From: Chloroflexota bacterium
GTDB lineage: Bacteria > Chloroflexota > Anaerolineae > Aggregatilineales > Phototrophicaceae
Length of the DNA: 46,319 nucleotides
Reading direction: 5' to 3'
Assembly (NCBI GenBank): GCA_009840575.1
Contig: VXNO01000070.1
Coordinates: forward strand, 1-46,319
This document shows positions 7,652 through 14,954 of the stretch, in pieces (position 1 is the first letter of the stretch; every line of letters begins with the position of its first letter). Both the position numbers and the translations under genes were made by a program. The notes under the pieces are model-generated. The model saw only the letters and a program-made list of their open reading frames with translations. It was not told where the DNA came from and did not search any database.

Positions 7652-8659
7652 ATGCCCGAAAATGCTTTTGTCCACCGCCCGCTCGCCTTGTCCGATGCCG
7701 GGCAGGTCGCCAGCGTCGCCAGCGCAATCGCCGCCTATATCGGCACGGACGAGCGGCACCAAGCCGAGACTTTCCTGGTCAATTGGCAGGAACCGGGTTT
7801 TGACCTGGCGGAGATGTCCCTGGGTATCTTTGACAGCGCGGGAAAACTGGCTGCCCACGCCATCCTGTGGGCGAACAGCGAAGTGCCGGTGCATCCCTGG
7901 CTGGATTGGGGCATTCACCCCGACTATTACACAAGCGAACTGGATGCGGGGCTATTCGCCTGGGTAGAAAAAACCGCGCAAGCCGCGCTTTCACGCTGCC
8001 CGGACGACGCGCGCGTGAGCGTGGTCACGGGCACACACGAGGGTTACGCCTGGCGAGAAGCAGCCTTGAGGCGCGCTGGCTATGCGCCCAACCGCGTCAG
8101 CTTCGATATGCGCATCACTATGAGCGAGCGCCCGCAAGCTAGCCAACTGCCGGCGGGAATCGCCTTGCGGGCTTATCGGCACGAGCGCGATTTGCCGCTG
8201 TTGGTCGATGTTGTGCGCGATGCCTTCTCCGATCATTTTGGTTATCTCGAGCAGAGCTTCGAGAAAGACCTGACTGAGTTCCAACACTGGCTGGATAACG
8301 ACAAGCACTTCGCCGAGGAACTGGTGTTGCTGGCTTATGACGAAGCCACAGGTGAGGCGGTTGGCTGCCTGCTGGGCTTGACGCAAGACCATCGCCATCC
8401 CGAAATCGGCTACATTGACCTGGTCGGCGTGCGGCGTGGCTATCGGCGGCGCGGGCTGGCGCAGGCATTGCTCACGCGCAGCTTTAGGCAATTTTGGGAT
8501 CGCGGCAGGGCCACCGTCAACTTGGATGTCGATGGCGAAAGCCTGACCAACGCGGTGGCGCTGTACGAGCGGGTCGGCATGACCCGGCAGCGCGCTTATA
8601 TTGTGTATGAAAAATTGCTGCGCGATGGCATCGAGCTGGCGAAGACGACGATGGAGTGA
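7652..8659 (+). CDS. Tandem GNAT acetyltransferase
   Basis: The 335-residue protein is about twice the size of one GNAT domain. The C-terminal half has the acetyl-CoA site: IGYIDLVGVRRGYRRRGLAQALL (V..Q/RxxGxG/A-type loop, RRRGLA) and then NAVALYERVGM. The N-terminal half (LADAGQ-like start through ARVSVVTGTHEGYAWREAAL) looks like a second, degenerate GNAT domain, as in MshD-like proteins. The substrate is unknown. AGGAG about 8 nt upstream supports the ATG. Confidence 0.8.
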   Translation: MPENAFVHRPLALSDAGQVASVASAIAAYIGTDERHQAETFLVNWQEPGFDLAEMSLGIFDSAGKLAAHAILWANSEVPVHPWLDWGIHPDYYTSELDAGLFAWVEKTAQAALSRCPDDARVSVVTGTHEGYAWREAALRRAGYAPNRVSFDMRITMSERPQASQLPAGIALRAYRHERDLPLLVDVVRDAFSDHFGYLEQSFEKDLTEFQHWLDNDKHFAEELVLLAYDEATGEAVGCLLGLTQDHRHPEIGYIDLVGVRRGYRRRGLAQALLTRSFRQFWDRGRATVNLDVDGESLTNAVALYERVGMTRQRAYIVYEKLLRDGIELAKTTME

Positions 8660-8663
8660 GGTT

Positions 8664-9209
8664 TTGCCCGGCCAGCAAGACGACGACCGCTACCAAGACA
8701 TCCTGGAGCGAATAGCCGCGCGACGTCCTTTTGGCAGCCCCCGCCCGCAGAAAAAACCAGCGCGCCCGCATGACCAAGCGCTAAACCTGCTTAATGCCTT
8801 CGACACCTGGTCCGACCTGGCGCTGCGAGAGTATGCGCGCATCCTCTGTCATGGACCCAAAACAGTCCGCGGCGCAGCCTGGTCGGGCGTGGTCATCTGG
8901 TATCACAATAAGGGCTATCACGGTTATCAGTTGCTGCGCATCCTGGGCGTCTGGGCGCAATCAGCCGGGAGCGAGCTGGTTGTCAGCGCGGGCATCCGCG
9001 AATTGCCCTATCGCGCGCCGCTCTTTGATCCCGGCGCTTTTCGCCACCATATCGCCAGCGATTTTCACTTGTATTATCAAGACAAAGGCGGACCGCCTTC
9101 CGAAAGCGACCACGTGCTCTTGCGGGTGAACTTCTTAGCCAAGCAGCGGTTGCAGCTGCGCGAGAGGTTACAAAAAATCGCCGACCAGTGGCGTGAGCAG
9201 CAGGGCTAA
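8664..9209 (+). CDS. Protein of unknown function downstream of the GNAT gene
   Basis: About 181 residues, not recognised. The body (LNLLNAFDTWSDLALREYAR, TVRGAAWSGVVIWYHNKGYH, GYQLLRILGVWAQSAG) looks like a compact alpha/beta cytoplasmic protein, ending in a basic/Gln-rich helix (KQRLQLRERLQKIADQWREQ) and a terminal Gly. The start is uncertain: TTG at 8664 lies just after the GNAT stop, while ATGs at 8601 and 8625 would overlap the GNAT gene. It converges with the E1-like gene; only one base separates the two stop codons, so it may be functionally unrelated to that operon. Confidence 0.55.
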   Translation: MPGQQDDDRYQDILERIAARRPFGSPRPQKKPARPHDQALNLLNAFDTWSDLALREYARILCHGPKTVRGAAWSGVVIWYHNKGYHGYQLLRILGVWAQSAGSELVVSAGIRELPYRAPLFDPGAFRHHIASDFHLYYQDKGGPPSESDHVLLRVNFLAKQRLQLRERLQKIADQWREQQG

Positions 9210-9210
9210 G

Positions 9211-10140
9211 CTACTCTTCGGCTTCGTCCTCGAACAGGATTTCGGTGGTCAGGCGTGAAGCAGCCAGGTCGTCCAGGGAGATGCTGGCGTTTTCGTCGCG
9301 CGCCAGCAGACTGAGGCCCATTTGCAGCCGTTCGCCACAGACGAGGCAATCGGGCTCACGCTCGATCTCGATCCACAAGCCCGTATGCGGGTCGCTTTCC
9401 GCGCCTTCGATGATATCCAGGTAGGTATTGCTGACGATCAACGTATTGGCGGGCATCTCGACATGAGCCGCTGTGCCGCGCAGCAATTCATTCAGGATGA
9501 GGTCGGTCTGGATGCCAGCCACTTTGGTTACATTGACCCACAAGCCTGGCTCAGACGCCAAGGTGCCTTCCGCGCCGATCATGCCATAATCCAGATCGCC
9601 CACAGAGTTCATGGCGATTTTGACGCCTTCGCGCGTGGCTTCCGCCCAGCAGGCATAACAAGGACCCGCGTAGGGCTTGATGATGACATGGTCGCCGCCC
9701 TCGCCGCGTTCGTAGACGCCAGCATAGGAGGCGGTTAAGCGCTTCTCCAGGCATTTCTCGTTGATGGTGTATTTAACCTGTTCGTTATCAACCGCCACGA
9801 CCAGCAAATCGAGGTCATCCAGGCAATCCCAGTGGTCTTCGATCGCGCCGGAGCGCGCATCAATGCGGGCATCGGGGTTGCGCTGCCAGATCAAATCCGC
9901 CACCGCCGCCGCTTTGTTTTGCCCCAGGCTGCGCAGGTCAGCCACATGCCGCGTGATATTGCCCAGCTCAAGCGCATCGTTATCCACCAGCACGAAGCGA
10001 CTCACTCCGCACATCGCCAGGCTGAGCGCGACGAAACCGCCGCCCGAACCCAAACCGACCACGCCGAGTTTTTTCTCCGCCAGGCGGTCAAGGCTTTCCG
10101 CGCCAATCAAACGCCCCACCCGTTCCCACATGTTACTCAT
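9211..10140 (-). CDS. E1-like (ThiF/MoeB-family) adenylyltransferase of a ubiquitin-conjugation-like operon
   Basis: The 309-residue protein is a Rossmann-type E1 adenylation domain. Seen are the nucleotide loop GVVGLGSGGGFVAL (G29-G35), LVDNDALELGNITRH with D53/D55, N61 and the Arg finger-like R64, GQNKA with K76, and the Mg/ATP Asp in VVAVDNE (D118). A zinc site is given by PCYAC (C161, C164) and DCLVCG (C265, C268). No cysteine lies between C164 and C265, where a thioester Cys or crossover-loop Cys is expected. The family adenylates the C-terminal glycine of a ubiquitin-like protein. ATG 10140 overlaps the JAB stop by 8 bp; a 70-codon extension upstream is antisense-like and rejected. Third gene of the E2-JAB-E1 operon. 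Confidence 0.85.
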   Translation of the reverse strand: MSNMWERVGRLIGAESLDRLAEKKLGVVGLGSGGGFVALSLAMCGVSRFVLVDNDALELGNITRHVADLRSLGQNKAAAVADLIWQRNPDARIDARSGAIEDHWDCLDDLDLLVVAVDNEQVKYTINEKCLEKRLTASYAGVYERGEGGDHVIIKPYAGPCYACWAEATREGVKIAMNSVGDLDYGMIGAEGTLASEPGLWVNVTKVAGIQTDLILNELLRGTAAHVEMPANTLIVSNTYLDIIEGAESDPHTGLWIEIEREPDCLVCGERLQMGLSLLARDENASISLDDLAASRLTTEILFEDEAEE

Positions 10141-11332
10141 ATTCCTCTGCCTCGGTTTGCTTGGCTGGCTCTGCATCCAGGGGCGGGCTTGGCGGCAATT
10201 CATCGATGACAGGAATGCTGATGCGCGCTGGCTCGCGGAGCCCGGCTTCGATCTCGATAGCGATGATATAGTCCAGCAGGTAGTTGTCTTCTGACCAGGA
10301 CCATCCGGCTGGGTCGGGTATCGGCTCGGCGATCCCCCACAATGTCTCAAAGGTCGCCACAGGGTCCATGAGGTCTATGCCGGCGACGAAAGGGGCTTGA
10401 TAGGCGCGCGGCGGGCTCTGTGGATAATCGTGCTGCGTTACCAGCAGCGTAAAGACGGACGCGCCCTGGCGGATGGCGATGAAGCAGAACTCCAGCGGTA
10501 CCTCGCCATCGCATTCATAGAAGAGAGTGCGCAGGAGCAAGCCATCGTCTTCCAGCGCATAATGCTCGCTGGTCAAGCGGTCGGACAGCACCACATGCCA
10601 GCCGTACTTCATCATCTGCGGCAAGGTGTCTGGCGCGACGATCTGCGGGCGCACCGGCTGGAAGACGCGCACATCGCGGTGAATGTACCACCAGTCGACG
10701 CGCATATCCGTGCCGTCGGCCATGGGCTGATGAAAATAGTTGACATCGATATCGGCAGCGCCGACGACCGCGGTGTGCCCGGTGGTAACGATTGGTACCA
10801 GCAAAAAGTCCAAACCCGATTCATCATCGTCGTCCAGCCAGGAGAGCGCGGTCATCAAATCGCCGTGGCTGGGCTGGATCATGGAGCCGGGCTGTTTGTG
10901 CCAGTCGCCCAGGTAGCGCAGCGGCACATCAAAGCGCGCCGGCAGCAAGTCAGTGCTGCGGTGCTGAAGTCGGTGATAATGCCAATTCTCTTGTAGCCAC
11001 CAGATAGCTTCGTCTTGCAGCGCATCGCCCTGCTGAAAAGTATGCGAGCGGCGCACGGCGGTTTCGTCCGGCGAGATGGTATCCAGCACATAGATGGTCG
11101 GTTTGCCTTCGGGACTGTCATCGTCGACGGCGAAGCCGACCATCGCCTCGCCGGTTTCGTCGGCGACATATTGGCTGGCTGCTACCAACATGCGTTCGAC
11201 AGCCCGCTGCGAAACTACCAAATTGGGCACGATGCCGCGCGAAATCATCGCCATGCCTCGCAGCCGCTTGCGGATATGGTCGTATTCGCCACGCAGGATT
11301 CGCAGCAACTCAGGCTCATCAGCGGCTCGCAT
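10133..11332 (-). CDS. JAB/MPN-domain (deubiquitinase-like) protein with a C-terminal E2/UEV-like domain
   Basis: The 399 residues split into two parts. About 35-170 is a JAB/MPN fold: VVSQRAVERML, the glutamate-containing strand ETGEAMVGF (E62), and the metal loop GDWHKQPG with PSHGDLMTAL (H145, Q147, S155, D158). Canonical JAMM metal ligands are HxH...D; here the second His is Gln (codon CAG). The C-terminal part (about 215-370) reads FYECDGEVPLEFCF, FTLLVTQHDYPQSPPRAY and YLLDYIIAI, which resembles an E2/UEV beta-meander with its YPxxPP turn and no catalytic Cys. JAB proteins trim or remove ubiquitin-like proteins. ATG 11332 follows the E2 stop by 2 bp; it overlaps the E1 gene by 8 bp. Confidence 0.8.
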   Translation of the reverse strand: MRAADEPELLRILRGEYDHIRKRLRGMAMISRGIVPNLVVSQRAVERMLVAASQYVADETGEAMVGFAVDDDSPEGKPTIYVLDTISPDETAVRRSHTFQQGDALQDEAIWWLQENWHYHRLQHRSTDLLPARFDVPLRYLGDWHKQPGSMIQPSHGDLMTALSWLDDDDESGLDFLLVPIVTTGHTAVVGAADIDVNYFHQPMADGTDMRVDWWYIHRDVRVFQPVRPQIVAPDTLPQMMKYGWHVVLSDRLTSEHYALEDDGLLLRTLFYECDGEVPLEFCFIAIRQGASVFTLLVTQHDYPQSPPRAYQAPFVAGIDLMDPVATFETLWGIAEPIPDPAGWSWSEDNYLLDYIIAIEIEAGLREPARISIPVIDELPPSPPLDAEPAKQTEAEEYE

Positions 11333-11334
11333 CG

Positions 11335-11808
11335 TTAGCGTCTCCGGCGGCGCGGCAGGGGGGTGCTGGCTTTGATGCGCTCTTCGATGCCGGGCCACTT
11401 GCCAGTGGAGCGCCATGTGTAATAGGCATAGAGCCATTGTACCGCCCAGCCGCCCACGGTCACCGCGGTCGACTTGCTGGGGTTCCAGCCGTACTGCTCG
11501 CCATCTTTGGGATTAAACAGGCAGAGCTGCCCATCTTCGTATTGGTGTTTTTCGCTGTAGATGCGCGGTTTGACGCAGTAGGCTTCGGCAGGCCGGTTGG
11601 GATACTCTTTGGGATAGACGATTTTCAGGTTGTGAAAAGGCGAATCCAGGATGCTCATGTTGATCTCGACCGAGCCCTGCCAATAGAGCAGCCCGCCAAA
11701 GGGCGGCACAACCAGCCTGAATGTTGAGCCAAAGGCGGCTTTCATCGCCTCGACTTCCCAGACCAGCCGCGACGAGACATTCTTCCGCGAGCCCCACCAG
11801 TTCGACAT
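11335..11808 (-). CDS. Bacterial E2-like (UBC-fold) conjugating enzyme
   Basis: The 157-residue protein has the E2 core: beta-meander VVPPFGGLLYWQGSVEINMS, the YP signature LKIVYPKEYPNRPAEAY (61-77), then H88 and the candidate catalytic C96 in EKHQYEDGQLCLFNP. A C-terminal signature follows, WNPSKSTAVTVGGWAVQWL and YYTWRSTGKWPG, seen in prokaryotic E2 families. The eukaryotic HPN motif is absent. It would accept a ubiquitin-like protein as a thioester from the E1 encoded two genes downstream. GGAG at 11820-11817 supports the ATG. First gene of an E2-JAB-E1 operon; a basic RRRRR tail ends the protein. Confidence 0.85.
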   Translation of the reverse strand: MSNWWGSRKNVSSRLVWEVEAMKAAFGSTFRLVVPPFGGLLYWQGSVEINMSILDSPFHNLKIVYPKEYPNRPAEAYCVKPRIYSEKHQYEDGQLCLFNPKDGEQYGWNPSKSTAVTVGGWAVQWLYAYYTWRSTGKWPGIEERIKASTPLPRRRRR

Positions 11809-11838
11809 TGCCTGCGCTCCACAGTCTCCTGCATGGCT

Positions 11839-11847
11839 ATTGTAGCA
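11839..11847 (-). promoter_or_regulatory. Extended -10 promoter of the E2-JAB-E1 operon
   Basis: On the minus strand TGC-TACAAT (11847-11839) is an extended -10 element about 31 nt upstream of the E2 start. No good -35 is visible, as expected for extended -10 promoters. Similar TGC-TATAAT/TATACT elements precede the translin-like and orphan ATPase genes. Confidence 0.45.
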
Positions 11848-11890
11848 GGCTAACTCTATTGGCTGCAGGCGCGATTGTCCAGAGTCTGCG

Positions 11891-12001
11891 CCGGGGTGAT
11901 CGCTTCAAATCTAATTTGCCACAGAGGCACGGAGATTTTATGTAGGGGACAGGCGCTGACTCGCCCTTTTGCACCTTCTTCTCGGTGTACTCGGTGGCAA
12001 A
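11891..12001 (+). repeat. Dispersed repeat, copy 3, forming a composite inverted repeat
   Basis: The element opens with a GGTGATCGCTTCAAATC variant of the repeat's left end, continues TTTGCCACAGAGGCACGGAG, and the core GTAGGGGACAGGCGCTGACT plus CGCCC. It then ends with TTCTCGGTGTACTCGGTGGC, whose complement again resembles the CCACAGAG end. Two diverging ends therefore flank one core, giving an inverted-repeat (MITE-like) structure. It lies between the divergent E2 operon and fbpA. Confidence 0.6.
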
Positions 12002-12110
12002 AAGTTCCCAGCGCCCCAAAGAATTAACCGACTGCAACATTTTGTAGCGGCGCAGGCAGTCCGCAGATTAACCACTTGCGTGGACAGCCAGCCGCTGCGC
12101 CTGCTAAAAC

Positions 12111-12202
12111 ACAGAAGTCAGCTCGGCTGGTACGGCTGCGCAACCGAAATCCCAGCTGAGACTGACTTCTGTCTATCCATGCGAATCTTAACCGAGATTC
12201 GC
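12111..12202 (+). promoter_or_regulatory. Two strong tandem hairpins in the fbpA leader
   Basis: ACAGAAGTCAG (12111-12121) pairs perfectly with CTGACTTCTGT (12162-12172), with an inner GCTGG/CCAGC stem. GCGAATCT (12181-12188) pairs with AGATTCGC (12195-12202). The fbpA ribosome binding site AAGGAG (12212-12217) starts 10 nt later. The structures could be operators or RNA elements that control iron uptake. They do not match a riboswitch class I know, and no Fur-box is evident. Bases 12002-12110 show nothing else recognisable. Confidence 0.4.
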
Positions 12203-12225
12203 GCCTATCACAAGGAGTCTGCACC

Positions 12226-13245
12226 ATGTTGAACTTTCGAAGGTTCATCACCTGCCTGGTAATCGCGCTGGTCTGCCTGGCTGCCGCGCCCAGCCTGGCG
12301 GAAGACCAGGGCCCGCTCACGATATATTCGGGTCGCAACGAAAGCCTGATTGGACCCATCCTGGCGCAATTCAGCGCGGATACCGGCATCGAGGTCGAAG
12401 TCCTGTATGGCGGCACAAGCGCCGTCGCCAACCAAATCCTGACCGAAGGCGAAAACAGCCCCGCCGATGTCTTTATCGCGCAGGATGGCGGCGCACTGGG
12501 CGCGCTGGCAGCCGCGGATATGCTGCACAAGCTGCCCGACGCAACCATCGGTCGCGTTGTCAACCCTGCCTTTGTATCGCCCACTGGCTATTGGGTCGGC
12601 TTGAGCGGACGCGCCCGCGTCTTCGTCTACAACCCGGAGATGCTGGCGAAAGCCGGGCTGGAGTTGCCCGAGTCCATCCTTGATTTGACTGACGAGGCTT
12701 GGAGCGGCTTGGTAGGCTGGGCGCCGACCAATGCGTCCTTCGTCGCCAATGTTACTGCCATGCGCGTATTGCTGGGCGCAGAAGAAACCGCCGCCTGGCT
12801 GGCGGGCATGACCGCCAATGGCGTGATTCCTTACCCCAAGAACACGCCTATTGTGCAGGCGACAATTGACGGCGAGGTCGTTGGCGGCTTGGTGAACCAT
12901 TATTACCTGTTCCGCTTCCTGGCGGAAGACCCGGACATCACAGCGAGGCTGCATTTCTTCCCTGGCGGCGACCTGGGCTCGCTCATCAATGTGGCTGGCG
13001 CGGCGGTACTTAACACGACCGACCAGCCCTATGACGCGCTGGCGCTGGTCGACTACCTGCTCAGCGACGCGGCGCAGGAATACTTCGCCCAAAGCGCCTA
13101 CGAATATCCGCTGGTCGATTCGGTCGAACCAGTCGTTGACCTGCCGGCGCTTGCCGATATCGAAACGCCCGCGCTTGACTTGTCCGACCTCGCCGATTTG
13201 CAAGGCACTTTGGCGATGATCGAAGACAGCGGAGCGCTGGACTAA
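12226..13245 (+). CDS. fbpA: Ferric iron ABC transporter, substrate-binding protein (FbpA/FutA-like)
   Basis: The 339-residue protein binds ferric iron outside the membrane and delivers it to FbpBC. It has an N-terminal signal peptide (RRFITCLVIALVCLAAAPSLA, about 1-25) with no lipobox Cys after the hydrophobic core. The fold markers are LTIYSGRNESLIGPILAQF, YGGTSAVANQI, PADVFIAQDGG and the adjacent tyrosines VNHYYLFRF that bind Fe(III) in FbpA. The C-terminus has an acidic extension (DLPALADIETPALDLSDL). AAGGAG 8 nt upstream marks the start. fbpB begins 3 bp after its stop. Confidence 0.92.
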   Translation: MLNFRRFITCLVIALVCLAAAPSLAEDQGPLTIYSGRNESLIGPILAQFSADTGIEVEVLYGGTSAVANQILTEGENSPADVFIAQDGGALGALAAADMLHKLPDATIGRVVNPAFVSPTGYWVGLSGRARVFVYNPEMLAKAGLELPESILDLTDEAWSGLVGWAPTNASFVANVTAMRVLLGAEETAAWLAGMTANGVIPYPKNTPIVQATIDGEVVGGLVNHYYLFRFLAEDPDITARLHFFPGGDLGSLINVAGAAVLNTTDQPYDALALVDYLLSDAAQEYFAQSAYEYPLVDSVEPVVDLPALADIETPALDLSDLADLQGTLAMIEDSGALD

Positions 13246-13248
13246 GCC

Positions 13249-14883
13249 ATGCAGTTGATGGATGTCATCCCGCCGCGATTGCGCCCGCACTGGCAGTACC
13301 CGCAGGTATTGTCGCGCTGGCAATTTGGCGCTGAGCGCGCCATGCAGCTCCTTGGCTTGGTAGTGGTCGCGGTGGTGATGATCCCCATTGGCGTGCTGGT
13401 CTTGCGCGCTGCTGGCGCGGGAACGGAGGGGCTTGACTACCTGCTGCGCCCGCGCGCCTTGCGCATCATCGGCAACAGCGTCAGTTTGATGTTGGCGGCG
13501 ACGGCGCTGGCAACCGCTATCGCCCTGCCTTTCGCCTGGCTGACGGCTCGCTGCGACTTGCCCGGGCGGCGGCTATGGCTGGCGCTGGGGCTGGCGGCTA
13601 TGGTCATCCCATCCTACCTGGTCGCCGTAACTTACAGCGAAGCCTTGGGCCCGCGCGGCATCTTGCAGGGCTTGCTCGAGCCATTTGGCGTCGACCGGCT
13701 GCCGGGCATCAAAGGTTTCGTAGGCGCGACGCTGGTACTGGGCGTAGTGTCCTTCCCGTATATCGCCCTGCCATTGCGAGCCGCCATCTTGCAATGTGAC
13801 CGCAGCCTGGAAGAAGCGGGCCACAGCCTGGGCTTGGGGTCTTGGGGCGTCTTCCGCCAGATCACCGTCCCGCAACTGCGCCCGGCGCTCTCGACCGGCA
13901 TGTTATTGGCGGCGCTGTACATCCTCAGCGACTTCGGCGCTGTGGCGGTGATGCAATACAACGCCTTCACGCGCGCCATCTTCTTGCAGACCGAGTCCTT
14001 CCGCATGGACAAAGCCTCGCTGCTGGCGCTGGCGCTGATCTTTATGGCGCTGGCGCTGCTATTTTTGCAAGCGCGCGCCGCGGGGGCTGGGCGGCGCTAC
14101 CGCATCGGCAGCGGCGCATCCCGCCAGTTGGAAATAATTCGGCTGGGCAAGTGGCGTTATCCGGCGCTGCTCTTTTGCGGCGTGGTGGCGCTGGCTGGCC
14201 TTGTCATCCCCGTGGTGGTGCTTTTTAGCTGGCTGGTCGGGCGGCAGATGAGCAACCCTGTGCAGATACCGCTTTCGCAATTGACTGGCAACACCGTCGG
14301 CGTGAGCGTGGTGGCGGCGCTGGTGGTTTCCCTTGCGGCATTGCCCCTGGCGCTGCTGGCGATGCGCAGAGCCAAGCGCATCAATCGTTGGCTCGTCAAT
14401 ATCGCTTATGCCGGCAATGTGTTGCCGGGTATCGTCATCGCCCTGGCGCTGGTGGCATTTGCCTCACAGAACCTGCTGTCGCTGTATCAGACCTTGCCCT
14501 TGCTGATTCTGGGTTATGCCGTGCGCTACTTGCCGCTGAGCATCGGCGCGACTGAAAGCGCCTTCGCGCAGATTAATCCGCGTTATGAAGAAGCCGGACG
14601 CAGCATGGGCTTGGGGCGGCTGGAAGTCCTGGCGCGCATCACCGTGCCGTTGGCGCGGGGCGGCATCCTGGCGGGCATGGCGCTGGTCTTCTTGAATGTG
14701 ATGAAAGAACTGCCTAGCACTTTGATCCTGCGCCCAATCGGTTTTCGCACCTTTGCCACGCGCATCTGGAGCGCCTATGACGAAGCCTTCTTGGCCACAA
14801 TCGCCGTGCCCGGCTTGGCGCTCATCCTGGTGTCGGCTTTGGCGCTCTTAATCGTGCTCCACCAAGAAGACATTCTGGACTGA
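13249..14883 (+). CDS. fbpB: Ferric iron ABC transporter, permease (FbpB-like, fused double permease)
   Basis: The 544-residue inner-membrane protein has about 12 hydrophobic segments in two homologous halves of six. Each half carries an EAA coupling loop: EEAGHSLGLGSWGVFRQITV (near 190) and EEAGRSMGLGRLEVLARITV (near 448). This duplicated arrangement is the usual form of FbpB/FutB/SfuB. It forms the channel through which the iron released by FbpA passes. It sits between fbpA (3 bp) and fbpC (71 bp). The start ATG 13249 has no clear ribosome binding site and is likely coupled to fbpA. Confidence 0.92.
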   Translation: MQLMDVIPPRLRPHWQYPQVLSRWQFGAERAMQLLGLVVVAVVMIPIGVLVLRAAGAGTEGLDYLLRPRALRIIGNSVSLMLAATALATAIALPFAWLTARCDLPGRRLWLALGLAAMVIPSYLVAVTYSEALGPRGILQGLLEPFGVDRLPGIKGFVGATLVLGVVSFPYIALPLRAAILQCDRSLEEAGHSLGLGSWGVFRQITVPQLRPALSTGMLLAALYILSDFGAVAVMQYNAFTRAIFLQTESFRMDKASLLALALIFMALALLFLQARAAGAGRRYRIGSGASRQLEIIRLGKWRYPALLFCGVVALAGLVIPVVVLFSWLVGRQMSNPVQIPLSQLTGNTVGVSVVAALVVSLAALPLALLAMRRAKRINRWLVNIAYAGNVLPGIVIALALVAFASQNLLSLYQTLPLLILGYAVRYLPLSIGATESAFAQINPRYEEAGRSMGLGRLEVLARITVPLARGGILAGMALVFLNVMKELPSTLILRPIGFRTFATRIWSAYDEAFLATIAVPGLALILVSALALLIVLHQEDILD

Positions 14884-14954
14884 AAGGGGGCTGCCCCTGC
14901 CTGCCAGCGGCATATCGTCTATGCTATTGGCGCGACCAGGCAAAAAGTGAGCAG

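Noticed and set aside
8664-9209. The unknown protein ending in Gly as the missing ubiquitin-like modifier
   Set aside because: It is on the opposite strand, too long, has no beta-grasp pattern, and ends in a single Gly after a charged helix.
11837-12040. 67-codon frame upstream of the E2 gene as a candidate modifier
   Set aside because: It is made almost entirely of the dispersed repeat and has no beta-grasp pattern or terminal Gly.
12208-13323. Long open frame antisense to fbpA (371 codons)
   Set aside because: High GC content leaves antisense frames open. The translated product is Gln/Arg/His-rich with no domain, while the plus-strand frame is a clear FbpA.
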